Positions 54,505 through 64,000 of a DNA stretch of 64,000 nucleotides are shown piece by piece. Made by a program: the position numbers and the translations under genes. Origin of the DNA: Apoderus coryli (lineage: Eukaryota; Arthropoda; Insecta; Coleoptera; Attelabidae). The stretch lies in contig OU452199.1 in assembly GCA_911728435.2 (NCBI GenBank), positions 18,610,860 to 18,674,859 of the forward strand, given 5' to 3'. Within the stretch, counting starts at the first letter, position 1, and each line of letters opens with the position of its first letter. The notes under the pieces are model-generated. The model was not told the origin of the DNA and searched no databases. It saw only the letters and a program-made list of their open reading frames with translations.

Positions 54505-57425
54505 AAGCTTTTAGATAGAAACATACTTTTGACTAAATATTTCACGTAGACAATGTGGCAAAGATGTAACAAGATTGTTGTAGATCTTATAATACCTATA
54601 ATAAAAAAATTATCAGTGCTACCTATATTATATTAGGTATACCTATTATAATAGTCTGTCTCTTCTTCAGGTATAAGTTCCACTTTATCGGTTTAGGTAC
54701 TTAAATTTTACTTCTTTTTAATGTTTCTTCGGGTAAATAATAAGTTCGGTAGGAATAGGACTTTGGGTATCAAACAAAAAAGATAGAAAATAGAAATTTG
54801 ATATAGGGGTAGTTCTAAGCATTTACAAGTTTGTGACGTGTAGCGATTTTCGATGCCGCCCCCGGAGGTATACATGAGGGCGGCACAATGCCGTTTTAAA
54901 TATCTCGTTTCGCTTTCTTGGAAAATAAAAAATTATAACTGATAACTGAAACTTAGTACTTAATACGTGGGCGTAAGAGGTAAGCTCACTTCACAGGTCT
55001 CTATTAATGAAAGAAAGTTAACATTTTGAGCATCTGCGTAAAATTAAATGTATCCGTTTGGTGGGTAGTTTTGATTACAATAAGTCGGTGCCAAGCCCAA
55101 GCCCGAAACAAAATAAATCTATATTTACCTACTACCTGTTTGGCTTGGTACCGACTATTATGTGCATTGTTGTCTTTTGAATGATATTTGTATTTTGTTA
55201 TTTTTCGTATTTTTTATTAGTTCTTTTGACAGCTCTGGTGTCATCAATACACCTGTATCCCGAATTGCACAAAATTGCGATGCTATTGAACAAGCATATA
55301 ATCCTAAATATAATATTCTTTTTGAACTACCTGTATCTCGAAAACCAAGCCGTAGCGGACTCATGTACATATGAAATTTGTATCTTAAAATTAGTCAAAG
55401 AATCACCCTTTAAAGTTTGTACAAGTACTTATGCAACACCCTGTATACATAGATACTTTCATTTGCAATTTGCAAATCTGTCAAACTGGGTAATGCTGTT
55501 TTTTTTTATTTACTTTCAAATATGGTGTTATGTAATTGTATTCAAATTAAATGTTTGGGGATGATATTTACGAGTTTTATTTTTTTATATAGAGAAACTG
55601 TTATTCAGTTTTTAAGGATCAATCTGAAGCAGACGATTGTACTTGTTAAAACATGAAAAAAGTTATTGTCGTGATACTTTTAACACCCTGTTGGTGGGTT
55701 TTTAAAGCTTTTTACGAAACGTGTTCACAATACAATCTTCATAAATCGTTAGTGTTTTAAAGTTTTATGATCATTGCACAAAAACCTATATTAGGGAGAC
55801 TGTAAGTTTTTTTTCAATTCGGCGTTGCAGAATTTGAACCTAATTGTGATAATTGTGTTATTTTACTAGTATAGATATTTTTGAGTAAATTAATTCGGTT
55901 ATAATCGATGAGTAGAATCTTTGGAGTAAAATACATTTCACAAAAACCCTGAACCATATTTCTCAATAGATTTAAATTTTCATTAAAAACAGATTAAAAA
56001 TTCTAATTTTTTACATCCTGCATTTCGAAACCGTATTTTTTTAAATAATTATTGTCATGCTGGAAATTTCAAACCTTATTTACTTAAGCAACTTGTAAAA
56101 AGCACAGCCTTTTTAATATTAACATTTCTTAAAATCGATATTACGCGATAACGATGACTTTCTATCAATATCACAGAAGGATACATTTATTACGTATATA
56201 ATTTGTTAGATTTTACATCTCCGAATTGAAACACACGCAAAAAATGTGCATAAAAAAGTTAGGGTAGCATTTCACGCCTGTATGCCCCTTTAATTTACCC
56301 GCCTCTGAGATTTATTTTTTCATAATGTTACCGACAAGTTGAATCTGCTGTTTGAGTTTGATCCTTAAAACTGAATCAGGTAATCACCGGAAGTCCTATC
56401 TATAACGCCAAATTTCGTTAATTTAAATATAACTTTTTGATGCATCCTTATATCCGAAATTTAAAATTAAATGACTAAAATAATATTATTTTAGTCATTT
56501 AAAATTATTGTCTAAAACATTTAATAAACCAGCCCTGTATATTTATACTATTATAGTAATTTCTTTCATTTTCGTCCATACACATTAATCTTTGCGTAGA
56601 TAGGTATACGTATACCATATAATTTTATATTAACCGACAAAAAACACTGCTGCACAGTAGTACATATATGATACCTATAATATAAAAACAAACTCCCACC
56701 TCGTAGGGGAAAGTATACTCGTCCTTGTCTAACATTGCCCATATGATTATTTTATTTCAACACAATACATATAACGCCATCTACAATTTCCATGGTTGCA
56801 TGTTTTTCTAATAGATGTAGCTCGTGTCGAGACAGTTTCAATTTTTGTTTTATTTCCCATATACGCTGACTATCTATTGTGTAGATTAATCTTTGATATT
56901 ACGAAATATAAAATGTTCCATAGTACTTTTGCAATATTACCCCTGTGGTTTCGAAAAATAGAGAAAATATCACCATTTCTACTTACCAGTGCATACAGCC
57001 TTTTGTTCTATTTTCAGGCATTACTCTTAGTGGTTACAACCCACAGACGAGACGATAATGGAGTTGTGGCTATAGGTGTGGTTTCAATTTCTCATCGAAT
57101 TCTTTTCTTTCACCAGTAGTTAATAACGAATGAATGAATTATAGAAATTTAGGTTGAAAATATTCTCGCAGCGTGTAATAAAATATCCCCTTTATAGAGT
57201 AGTTTTGTATGTAAAAAAGGGTGCGATCGAATTTCATGAAAGAAATTAAAGGCATATATATGCCTTGTAAGAGATTAAATTTTAATTGCCAGAAAAGGTA
57301 TACTGGTCAAAATAATAGCCCATGAAAGTTAAATAGTGAATGAAACAGCTGTTCGTGTTATTTATTGTAATTAGATTTATAAGTGATTTCATTTTTAATA
57401 ATACGGTTGGACTATTTTAAACACT
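54505..57425. other. Mostly non-coding, with scattered transposon-end words
   Basis: ACACCCTGTATAC at about 55437, ACACCCTGTTGG at about 55683 and CCCTGTATATT at about 56533 look like isolated Tc1/mariner termini. A perfect 36-bp palindrome sits at 56467-56502. The 107-codon frame at 56796-57119 is hydrophobic and not recognised. I do not call it. Confidence 0.4.
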
Positions 57426-57429
57426 TATA

Positions 57430-58510
57430 TACAGGGTCTCCCATAAGTATTTGTAAATAACTTAAAAGCAGATTCTTCACAAATCTCAATAGACTAAGTC
57501 AAATTCTCTACATCGAACCAGATTATTATTCTTTTTTATTTATTTCGCAATCATTGGAAAATTTTCGAGAAATTTGGTATATAGGGCTTTTTAAATGACC
57601 CTACCCATATCATTTATTTTAATTATAACATCCAAACTCATAAAAAACTGAGGTCAAGTTATTAAACTAGAGACTAAACAAAAATTATCCATTTTTGATA
57701 ACATGATGTGTTCGACATGACTTTTATTTAATTTAACATATTATTTTAGTAATCGTTTAATGGAATCTTAAAAAACAAATACTCATTTCGAATTTGACAT
57801 GCTGGTATGCTTTATACAAAGTAATGAAAATTCTGCAGAAACTTCCAAAGCTAATATGGTTATGGAAATGTCTATTATAATAATTATAAGTTTGTGCTTG
57901 TTAGATATCCATAAAGAAATCAATCGTTTTTTGAGATATTTTCTCGTTTTAAAGCAAATTTAGTGAATCACGAATCATTTGTTATGTTATGCAAAAAGGG
58001 GAGAAAGAAAGGTTTTGGGATTTATAAAAGCAACACCTTCGTAAAAAAATTTAGAATGAAATTGGTGTACCAAAAACTGATGGAGGATCTTGAAGGAATA
58101 TAATTATCATCCATACAAATTTAATATAGTGTAACATTTGCATCCTGGCGATGCCGAGCGCCGGACACTGTTCTGCCCTACTGGCACTGCCAATGGTCTT
58201 TGCAACGAATAGATGCTAACAATTTATTTGGCAAACTTGGTATCTGGCCAGACGACGAATGCTTTTTTTTAATCGTCACAATACCAGGAACTGCCATAGT
58301 GAATATCAGCATTTAATGTTTGAAAGGGTACAACAAGGTGCTTAGTAGTTAAGGTGTCATGTTTTATTTTGGTCAGACATATAGTTTATCGGATTTTTGA
58401 AGGATGTCTTACCGCATGTACATACCTAGAAATCCTTGAGGAAGTTATTCCAGAACTGCTCAAAAATATTCCATTAGCCCAGACAGAAGTGTTCAGGTTT
58501 GTATTTTGAT
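57430..58510 (+). mobile_element. DD41D-type relic
   Basis: Left end TATACAGGGTCTCCCATAAG at 57430. From about 58080 the plus strand has transposase remnants: DAERRTLFC, LQRIDANNLFGKLGIWPDDE (first Asp region), NRHNTRNCH, FERVQQGA and LEEVIPELLKNI. They correspond to the segment from the end of the DNA-binding region to between the first and second catalytic motifs. The rest is lost, perhaps replaced by the adjacent LINE sequence. Confidence 0.65.
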
Positions 58511-58619
58511 TATACACGTGCATTTGAGACCATAAACCACCATTAAATTTTATCTAAACTTCATAATTTTGGAAACAAAATGTAAGTCTAAACGGTAACG
58601 GTACCATATTTGAGTCATC

Positions 58620-59285
58620 TGTTTTTTAGATTAACGCTGGCGTTCCCCGAGGCACTACGCTAGAACCACTGATTTTTATACTTTTTGTTTCCGATATAAC
58701 AACACAAATAAAATCCATCACACATAACACTTTTTGCAGATGATACCTCAGCAATAGTATCTGCTGATAACATTGCCAAATTAAGTTCAAAATAGGAAGA
58801 ATATTTGGATGACATGAGTGGATATTGTAATAATAATGATCTAGCACTAATTTAATACAAACCTAGCCATATTCCCTAGTCGAGTGACTAGGGAGGTTGA
58901 CTATAGTGTTAGAATCCACAATGAGAATTGCTGTGTGGTCTAGAGCTGTCAAATTCTTGGGTGTTGTGATCGATTCGTTTTTAAATTAGTATGTGCAGAT
59001 TGAAAACATATCAATAAAGCCCTGCGGGTATTCGTTTTTTATTTGGAACTCAGAAATTTTGTTTTGCGTATATTAATTCTTTTCAGTTACGCTATTGTTC
59101 TCATGACGCATACAAGATGTCCTGATTTTACAGAAGAGAGTCGTTCGACAATGTGTTTTAAATCAGCCAGACTTTCTTGTCTACAACAGTTTAAAGACCT
59201 AAGGATCTTATCAGTTATATCAATCTATATTTTGGAGAGTGTTACATTATATGCTACAAAACTGTTGTTACAAACTTACTGTTAT
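58620..59285 (+). pseudogene. jockey-like LINE reverse transcriptase relic
   Basis: NAGVPRGTTLEPLIFILFVS, then ITLFADDTSAIVSADNIAKL (the F-A-D-D catalytic motif of reverse transcriptase, about 58729-58775), then a thumb-like region ending in an open frame (59043-59288) with FKSARLSCLQQFKDLRIL and SIYILESVTL. This order is typical of jockey/CR1-like LINEs. Stops and frameshifts make it dead, and the 5' part is absent. Confidence 0.8.
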
Positions 59286-59289
59286 TAAA

Positions 59290-60385
59290 AACTTTATAGG
59301 TATTTTTTTATAAAAAGATACCTATATGCTAGGTATACAATTCTACGTTAGCAACATGCAACTTTGAATTATTTATTATTGTCATTCATGCACTGATAAA
59401 ACTGTTTTCGAAATCCTCAAAGAAATATGTATTTTTGTTTGGGTTAAATAAAAATTACTTATTTAGAATAAATGTTGTTTCTTTAGAATATGTTCACTTG
59501 CTTGAATAACCGGCTGTAATTTGTTTGATCAATATTTATTTGAAATATTGAATTGAATTCACGATTAATATGAATTTTATATCTGAATAAGAGATATTCA
59601 AAATAAGTAAACATTAGTTTGAATTAAACAAATATTTATTTGTTTTAAGTAGTAAGATGGAACGGGCACAGGGTTTCCTTTTTTGGCGTGGCAAATACAA
59701 GAATAGTCTTGTCTTAGCATAGCGCAGTGAAATAGTGAAGAAGCAGTATTATAGTTAAAGTGATCAGCTTCCAGTCTAGTTGTCTAAATTAAGTTATAAT
59801 ATCTATAGGTATCATATAGTTATTCTTATATTAAAAGTAAATAGGTACCTAATATTAATTTGGATAAAAATAGGAGTGAGATTACAGCTAAAGAAACTTG
59901 CGCATCTATGGCCCATTTTTGAAGGTTAGTATAATAGATCTTATTATAAAATGTTAATTGTTGTAATATATTACAATATATATTGTAAAGGTATAATAAT
60001 TATCCCATGGAAATACGCACGTCCACTTGGATATCTTAATTTACATTAAATATTTGTGTCATAAAATATAATTAGTTCATTTGACTACGCGTGGTTTGGG
60101 AATCATCTTGAACAGGCAACAAATAATTATTTATTGGATTCAAATAAATATGAAATTCAATTAAATAATACATAATACAATATACAAATATCTGAGTGTT
60201 AATTTTTATGTTTCTAATTTTGTAGAACAAAGAATAGATAAATTGGAACTGATTTTAAGTATTGAAGAAAACCAGATTGACTTCCTCAAGAAATGTTTTG
60301 AGAGATAAAATTTGATTGAAATGGGGTGTTGAGGAACTTAAGGTAACCAAATATCCGTAAATAATTTCTAATGTAATTTTAATGA
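59290..60385. repeat. Degenerate A/T word region left of piggyBac
   Basis: From about 59420 it consists of loosely repeated TTCAAATAAATA / TATTTATTTGAA words in both orientations, like 62904-63760. No gene is seen. Confidence 0.4.
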
Positions 60386-60389
60386 TTAA

Positions 60390-62899
60390 CCCTTAACTGC
60401 GCAATTTTTTGTTTTTGGGTAAAAATATTATTTCTGTGTGTAAAATAATTTACAGATGATGGAAAAAAAGGCAAAAAAATTCTAAAACAATTATTTTTAT
60501 TAAAAAATGACAAAAAATCAGATGTAGCATATATGATACATATTGCATTGAGGCTAGGTTACTGTGTATTAAAATTATTCGGTATGAAATTTAACAAAAC
60601 AGTTATTATTTCTATTCAAACATAAATGTAAACCACATTTGGAGCACTTTATAAAGGAAAAAGAGTTGCAAGCAGGTAATTTACATCTTTGTCTTGTTGT
60701 CTCATATTCAGGCCAATGTCCATAGGAGTCTTTGCGTACATCTTGAGGAGGAACAGAAGATGTTGTTGCAGATCTTTTCTTTTTCAGTTTCAACTGCCTT
60801 TCTACTGACTCTGTAGAAGGTCTACCTCTTTTCGCTGGATTATGTGAACCATAATTACATAAGCAACTTGCTATTTCTGCACGAAACTCTGCAAGAGGCA
60901 GAATATTCTTTTGGTTTTTTTCTTTCATTACCTTCACGTATAATATCCAGCTATTTACAATCGTCAAATCCAAAAGATGGTAAGCCAATCTCATGTACCA
61001 TTTCTTTGACTTCATTTTTATTTTGTAGCGCCCAATGAGACTATCAATAGCATCTACCCCGCCCATATGTTTATTGTATTCCGGTACTATAAAGGGACAT
61101 TCAATTTCTACGTATTTCTTCTGCTTTTTATCCCATCGTTTGATTTCGGTCACTGGCAATTCACCCGCAAATGTAGACAAAAAAGTCACCGGTTTGTTGT
61201 CCTTCCATACCAATGACGACACTTCAACTCCATCAGCATCACAAACAAACTCAGATGACGTACCTCTGGGTAGTTTTTTTAACTCATGTTCTAGAGGCAA
61301 TTTACAGTTTGGTATTCTTTGTCGACGCACAGTGCCCAAACTTAAAATACCATTTTTCGCTAGATAAACTTGTAGCGGTAACGAGGTGTAAAAATTGTCG
61401 AAATATATTCTGTAATTTTCCATCCTCGGTACAATTCTAGATAAACGTACGACTATATTTGCACTTGATCCTAAATCTGGTTCATTATCTTTCCGATATT
61501 GTGGATCGTTTTCTCTACCAGTGTATATTTCGAAATCGTATGCAAATCCATCTCTGCCACAAAGTACATAAAGTTTATACCCCCATTTGTGAGGCTTTGC
61601 AGGTAAATATTGCTTCAGATGATGTCGTGTCTTTGTTGCGCAAAGTTGTTCATCTACACAAAGATATTGTTGTAGCGGTACCTTCTGAAAATTTGATTTG
61701 AGCATTTCAACAATTGGTCTTAACTTGTGCAGCCTGTCATGTGACGGATGGTCTCTTGGCAGCATTGTTGAATTATCATTAAAATGAATATACCGACGAA
61801 TTTGTTCAAATTTTTTTTGTCCCATTGTGTCTTTTATTTGTTGGAATCCAAGTTTGGTAGACCAATAACTACGTACATTAGGCAAGTGCACAATGGACAT
61901 GTAGACACAGATTCCCAAATACTGCCTAATATCCATAACAGTTAGGAGCGCTGGTTTGTTTGGATCAGTTTGAATGGAATACAAATTCGTTTGATCGACA
62001 ATATGTTGAATAATATTGCCGTCAAAAAATAAATTGAAAAATTGAAACGGCGTTGATAGTTCCCATATATTTGTAGGCATTGTAGAATTTCCACGAAACG
62101 CTAACCTTGCTTGGTCTAGTACTAGGTTTTTTTTTCGCCAAATCATTTTGGAGTACCTAGCCTTTAAATCTTGAGGAGGTAAATCTGATGACAATCGTTC
62201 ATGTGTGGTTGCTTCCCCACGAGTTTCTGGTTCAAGTGCAACCTGTTCTTGATCAGGTATGTCGATTCCGGACACTTGTTCTTCGTCTGCTTCTAATATA
62301 AATCCATCGTCGAATTCAATTGCAAGCGAATTTAATTCAACACTTTCTTGAACCTCTAAAATGTTTTCGTCAATATCAAATTCATCTTCACTTTCAGATA
62401 AATGAGCTACTATTTCTTCCAAATCTCTATCACTAAGATATTTCTGTTTCCATTTACTCGACATTATCAATGTATCTGTAAAAAATAATTGCACACTTGC
62501 TCTTACTGCGCAATGTATCTTATATGATACAACGAAATAATACTTCAAAATTACAAAAAACAAATAAATTTGATTGTACTAGAGACACTAAGTAAACAAT
62601 AACTCACCTTCAATATTGAAACGTCCAATGTTTTTTGGTATTTTATAACAATATTACTAAAATAATAAGCTATCAAAATGACAGCACATGTATCTCCACT
62701 CTACTACGTACACTAACCTACAAAGACTAACGTATTACTTTGCTATATTCGCCGGCATGCAAACATAAACTTAATTGCTTGGTGCATAAGGGTGTATCGG
62801 ATATGCTACAACGTGCAATAGCCTCAAAATTGTCTCAAAAGCAAAACAGATGTGTAAAATATTAGACGTAGCATATCTGATACATAACGCAGTTAAGGG
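60390..62899 (-). mobile_element. Complete piggyBac transposon
   Basis: Perfect 12-bp terminal inverted repeats CCCTTAACTGCG at 60390-60401 and 62888-62899, flanked by TTAA at 60386-60389 and 62900-62903. Length is 2510 bp. The single gene is intact. Subterminal copies of a near-palindrome of the form TGTATCNNATATGNTAC occur at 60524-60540, 62514-62533, 62793-62812 and 62868-62884. Confidence 0.95.
60575..62464 (-). CDS. piggyBac transposase
   Basis: 629 aa from MSSKWKQKYLSDRDLEEI. The open frame extends 33 codons further upstream (62563), but that extension is hydrophobic, lies in the subterminal repeat and is not family-like, so I choose the internal Met at 62464. An acidic disordered N-terminus (about 1-100) is followed by the DDE_Tnp_1_7 catalytic domain. 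Likely catalytic Asp: D271 (CVDEQLC), D356 (YFDNFYTSLPL) and D471 (HMGGVDAIDSL). The C-terminus is a basic stretch then a cysteine-rich zinc-binding domain (C594, C599 and C607 onward: CKLPAC, KCSKCGLHLC, CFVKFH). All the expected parts are present, so it may be active. Acts in the nucleus, inserting at TTAA. Confidence 0.93.
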   Translation of the reverse strand: MSSKWKQKYLSDRDLEEIVAHLSESEDEFDIDENILEVQESVELNSLAIEFDDGFILEADEEQVSGIDIPDQEQVALEPETRGEATTHERLSSDLPPQDLKARYSKMIWRKKNLVLDQARLAFRGNSTMPTNIWELSTPFQFFNLFFDGNIIQHIVDQTNLYSIQTDPNKPALLTVMDIRQYLGICVYMSIVHLPNVRSYWSTKLGFQQIKDTMGQKKFEQIRRYIHFNDNSTMLPRDHPSHDRLHKLRPIVEMLKSNFQKVPLQQYLCVDEQLCATKTRHHLKQYLPAKPHKWGYKLYVLCGRDGFAYDFEIYTGRENDPQYRKDNEPDLGSSANIVVRLSRIVPRMENYRIYFDNFYTSLPLQVYLAKNGILSLGTVRRQRIPNCKLPLEHELKKLPRGTSSEFVCDADGVEVSSLVWKDNKPVTFLSTFAGELPVTEIKRWDKKQKKYVEIECPFIVPEYNKHMGGVDAIDSLIGRYKIKMKSKKWYMRLAYHLLDLTIVNSWILYVKVMKEKNQKNILPLAEFRAEIASCLCNYGSHNPAKRGRPSTESVERQLKLKKKRSATTSSVPPQDVRKDSYGHWPEYETTRQRCKLPACNSFSFIKCSKCGLHLCLNRNNNCFVKFHTE

Positions 62900-62903
62900 T
62901 TAA

Positions 62904-63770
62904 GTAATTTATTAGGAAAAAAAAGAAAATTATCAACTCACAAACAAAAAGCCAGGTTGTTTCGATAGATCACGAAAACAATGTCATTGATTTAAATACT
63001 CATGAGGATATCGAAGTTTCTAACGGCAATATACAAACTATAGAAAATATGCCAGTTATACATCCAATCTAATAAAAACGACATAGCAAAACACAGTGAA
63101 GCTTCTACGATTACGGTTACGATTAGTTACGGTATATTAAAAAATAGTTTTAAGTATTTTTACATATATTTTATAGATGTTGCTTCTTTGCAATCCATAT
63201 ATGAAAATTTTAACTATGCGTGTGTTTTATTTATGTAGCGTAGAGTGATAAATTAGACAATTTATAAAATACAAATATTTATTTCCGATTTCTCGTTTAA
63301 ACTTTTTATACAGCATATTTTTTATTATTAGAAACTTGTATCAAATGGTGAAAAACTGTATCTTTTATTCTATTTGATACAATGTTTTGGGACATACTGT
63401 ATGTATACTGTGATATTACTTAATAGTATATTGCACATAAAAATAACTGATTTGAATTGAATTGAATAAATAATTTATTTCAATTGAATAAATAAATAAA
63501 CTAAAACTAAACATTCAAGTATTTGAACAAAATAAATATAATTATTAAAATTGAATAAGTATGTTTTTATATTAATTGTTTTAATTATTTCTACCAATCA
63601 AATATTTATGTTGTTGAAACAATTGCATTCTGATCTACCAAATAAATTATGACTTTGTTTTAAAGAATTCATTTTTTGTTTGGAGCATATCAAAACAATA
63701 TTTGTTTAAGTCAACTGAATTTTTATTTGGTTCAAGGGTTTTTTTTTTCAGTGTGGCCTACTATTAAATT
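62904..63770. repeat. Degenerate A/T word region right of piggyBac
   Basis: From about 63430 the sequence is loosely repeated TTGAATTGAATAAAT-type words, ending TTCAAGGGTTTTTTTTTTCA followed by GTGTGG, much like the end of the array at 28979-28990. The piggyBac may therefore lie inside one such array. 62904-63430 holds nothing recognisable. Confidence 0.4.
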
Positions 63771-64000
63771 ATGCATTTAATTTTAGAAAATTATCATTTG
63801 CGTGTTTCTGAGAAAAAGTGCACACTATTATAAATTTTTGAAAAAGTAAAAAAAGACAAATAAAGTTCCATTAAAAAAAAAAATATTTGATAACTTTTTG
63901 ACCTGACACTGTACTAACCTCGAAGGCGCAGTTTTCGATAAGTTATCTAGTAGTTGAAACACGATGGGTGCCTGAAAATGCAACAATTTCAATTCTCTGT

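Noticed and set aside
55158..55374. Overlapping sense and antisense 70-codon frames
   Set aside because: Neither has recognisable motifs, and complementary open frames of this size arise by chance in such sequence.
56796..57119. 107-codon hydrophobic frame
   Set aside because: Composition reflects T-rich DNA. No start context, splice signals or family match.
60844..61701. Plus-strand frames of 64-110 codons inside piggyBac
   Set aside because: Antisense to the conserved transposase, no independent motifs.
1..64000. tRNA or rRNA genes
   Set aside because: I looked for A- and B-box patterns (GGTTCGAATCC-like) and conserved rRNA words and saw none. A covariance search was not possible.

Overview
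This is a 64 kb stretch of an AT-rich insect-like nuclear genome. The evidence is eukaryotic exons with GT/AG splice sites, AATAAA signals, and a dense load of arthropod-type DNA transposons and LINE relics. Short words such as TAGGTACCTA are common, as in several hemipteran and lepidopteran genomes, but I cannot name the order or species. Most of the window is transposon sequence or featureless AT-rich DNA.

Intact elements. Two nearly identical pogo/Tigger-like transposons (6437-9288 and 22644-25496) each encode a 714-aa transposase ending in a complete C4HC3 PHD finger. One Tc1/mariner element of the DD41D type (38301-40387) has roughly 360-bp inverted ends and an intact transposase. One piggyBac (60390-62899) has TTAA target duplications and an intact transposase. 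All four transposases look full length.

Relics. At least six further Tc1/mariner relics with recognisable DD41D-type transposase fragments lie at 3992-6189, 30661-32620 (with another nested at 30835-32090), 47022-48202, 49979-50645 and 57430-58510. An irritans-like mariner (35297-36604) has lost two of its three catalytic regions. LINE fragments lie at 530-976, 44961-45520 and 58620-59285. Foldback or long-inverted-repeat elements lie at 11310-11442, 14526-15495 and 52347-53770, with several short MITEs.

Most unusual system. A family of short elements carries hammerhead-ribozyme-like cores (CUGAUGA, a stem II hairpin, then GAAAC and a very short stem III). Two loci (11706-12354 and 33023-33866) are large near-perfect palindromes with one core in each arm, facing outwards. 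Single, mutated cores occur at 54384-54500 and probably 36415-36465. An 80-bp fragment of the same family is inserted at 53354-53433 with an 11-bp target duplication. The pattern resembles metazoan retrozymes and the ribozyme-bearing ends of Penelope-like retroelements, but no reverse transcriptase of that type is seen here.

Host genes are sparse. A single-exon gene (15969-16730, 253 aa) has an Inr/TATA-like promoter and a polyA signal. A minus-strand gene has a first exon at 28304-28385 and a candidate last exon at 27214-27306, and sits between two halves of an A/T word array. Neither is recognised with certainty. Nesting gives relative ages: pogo copy 1 inserted into an older repeat whose paralogue lacks the insertion, the ribozyme-family fragment inserted into the 52347-53770 foldback, and one DD41D relic sits inside another.
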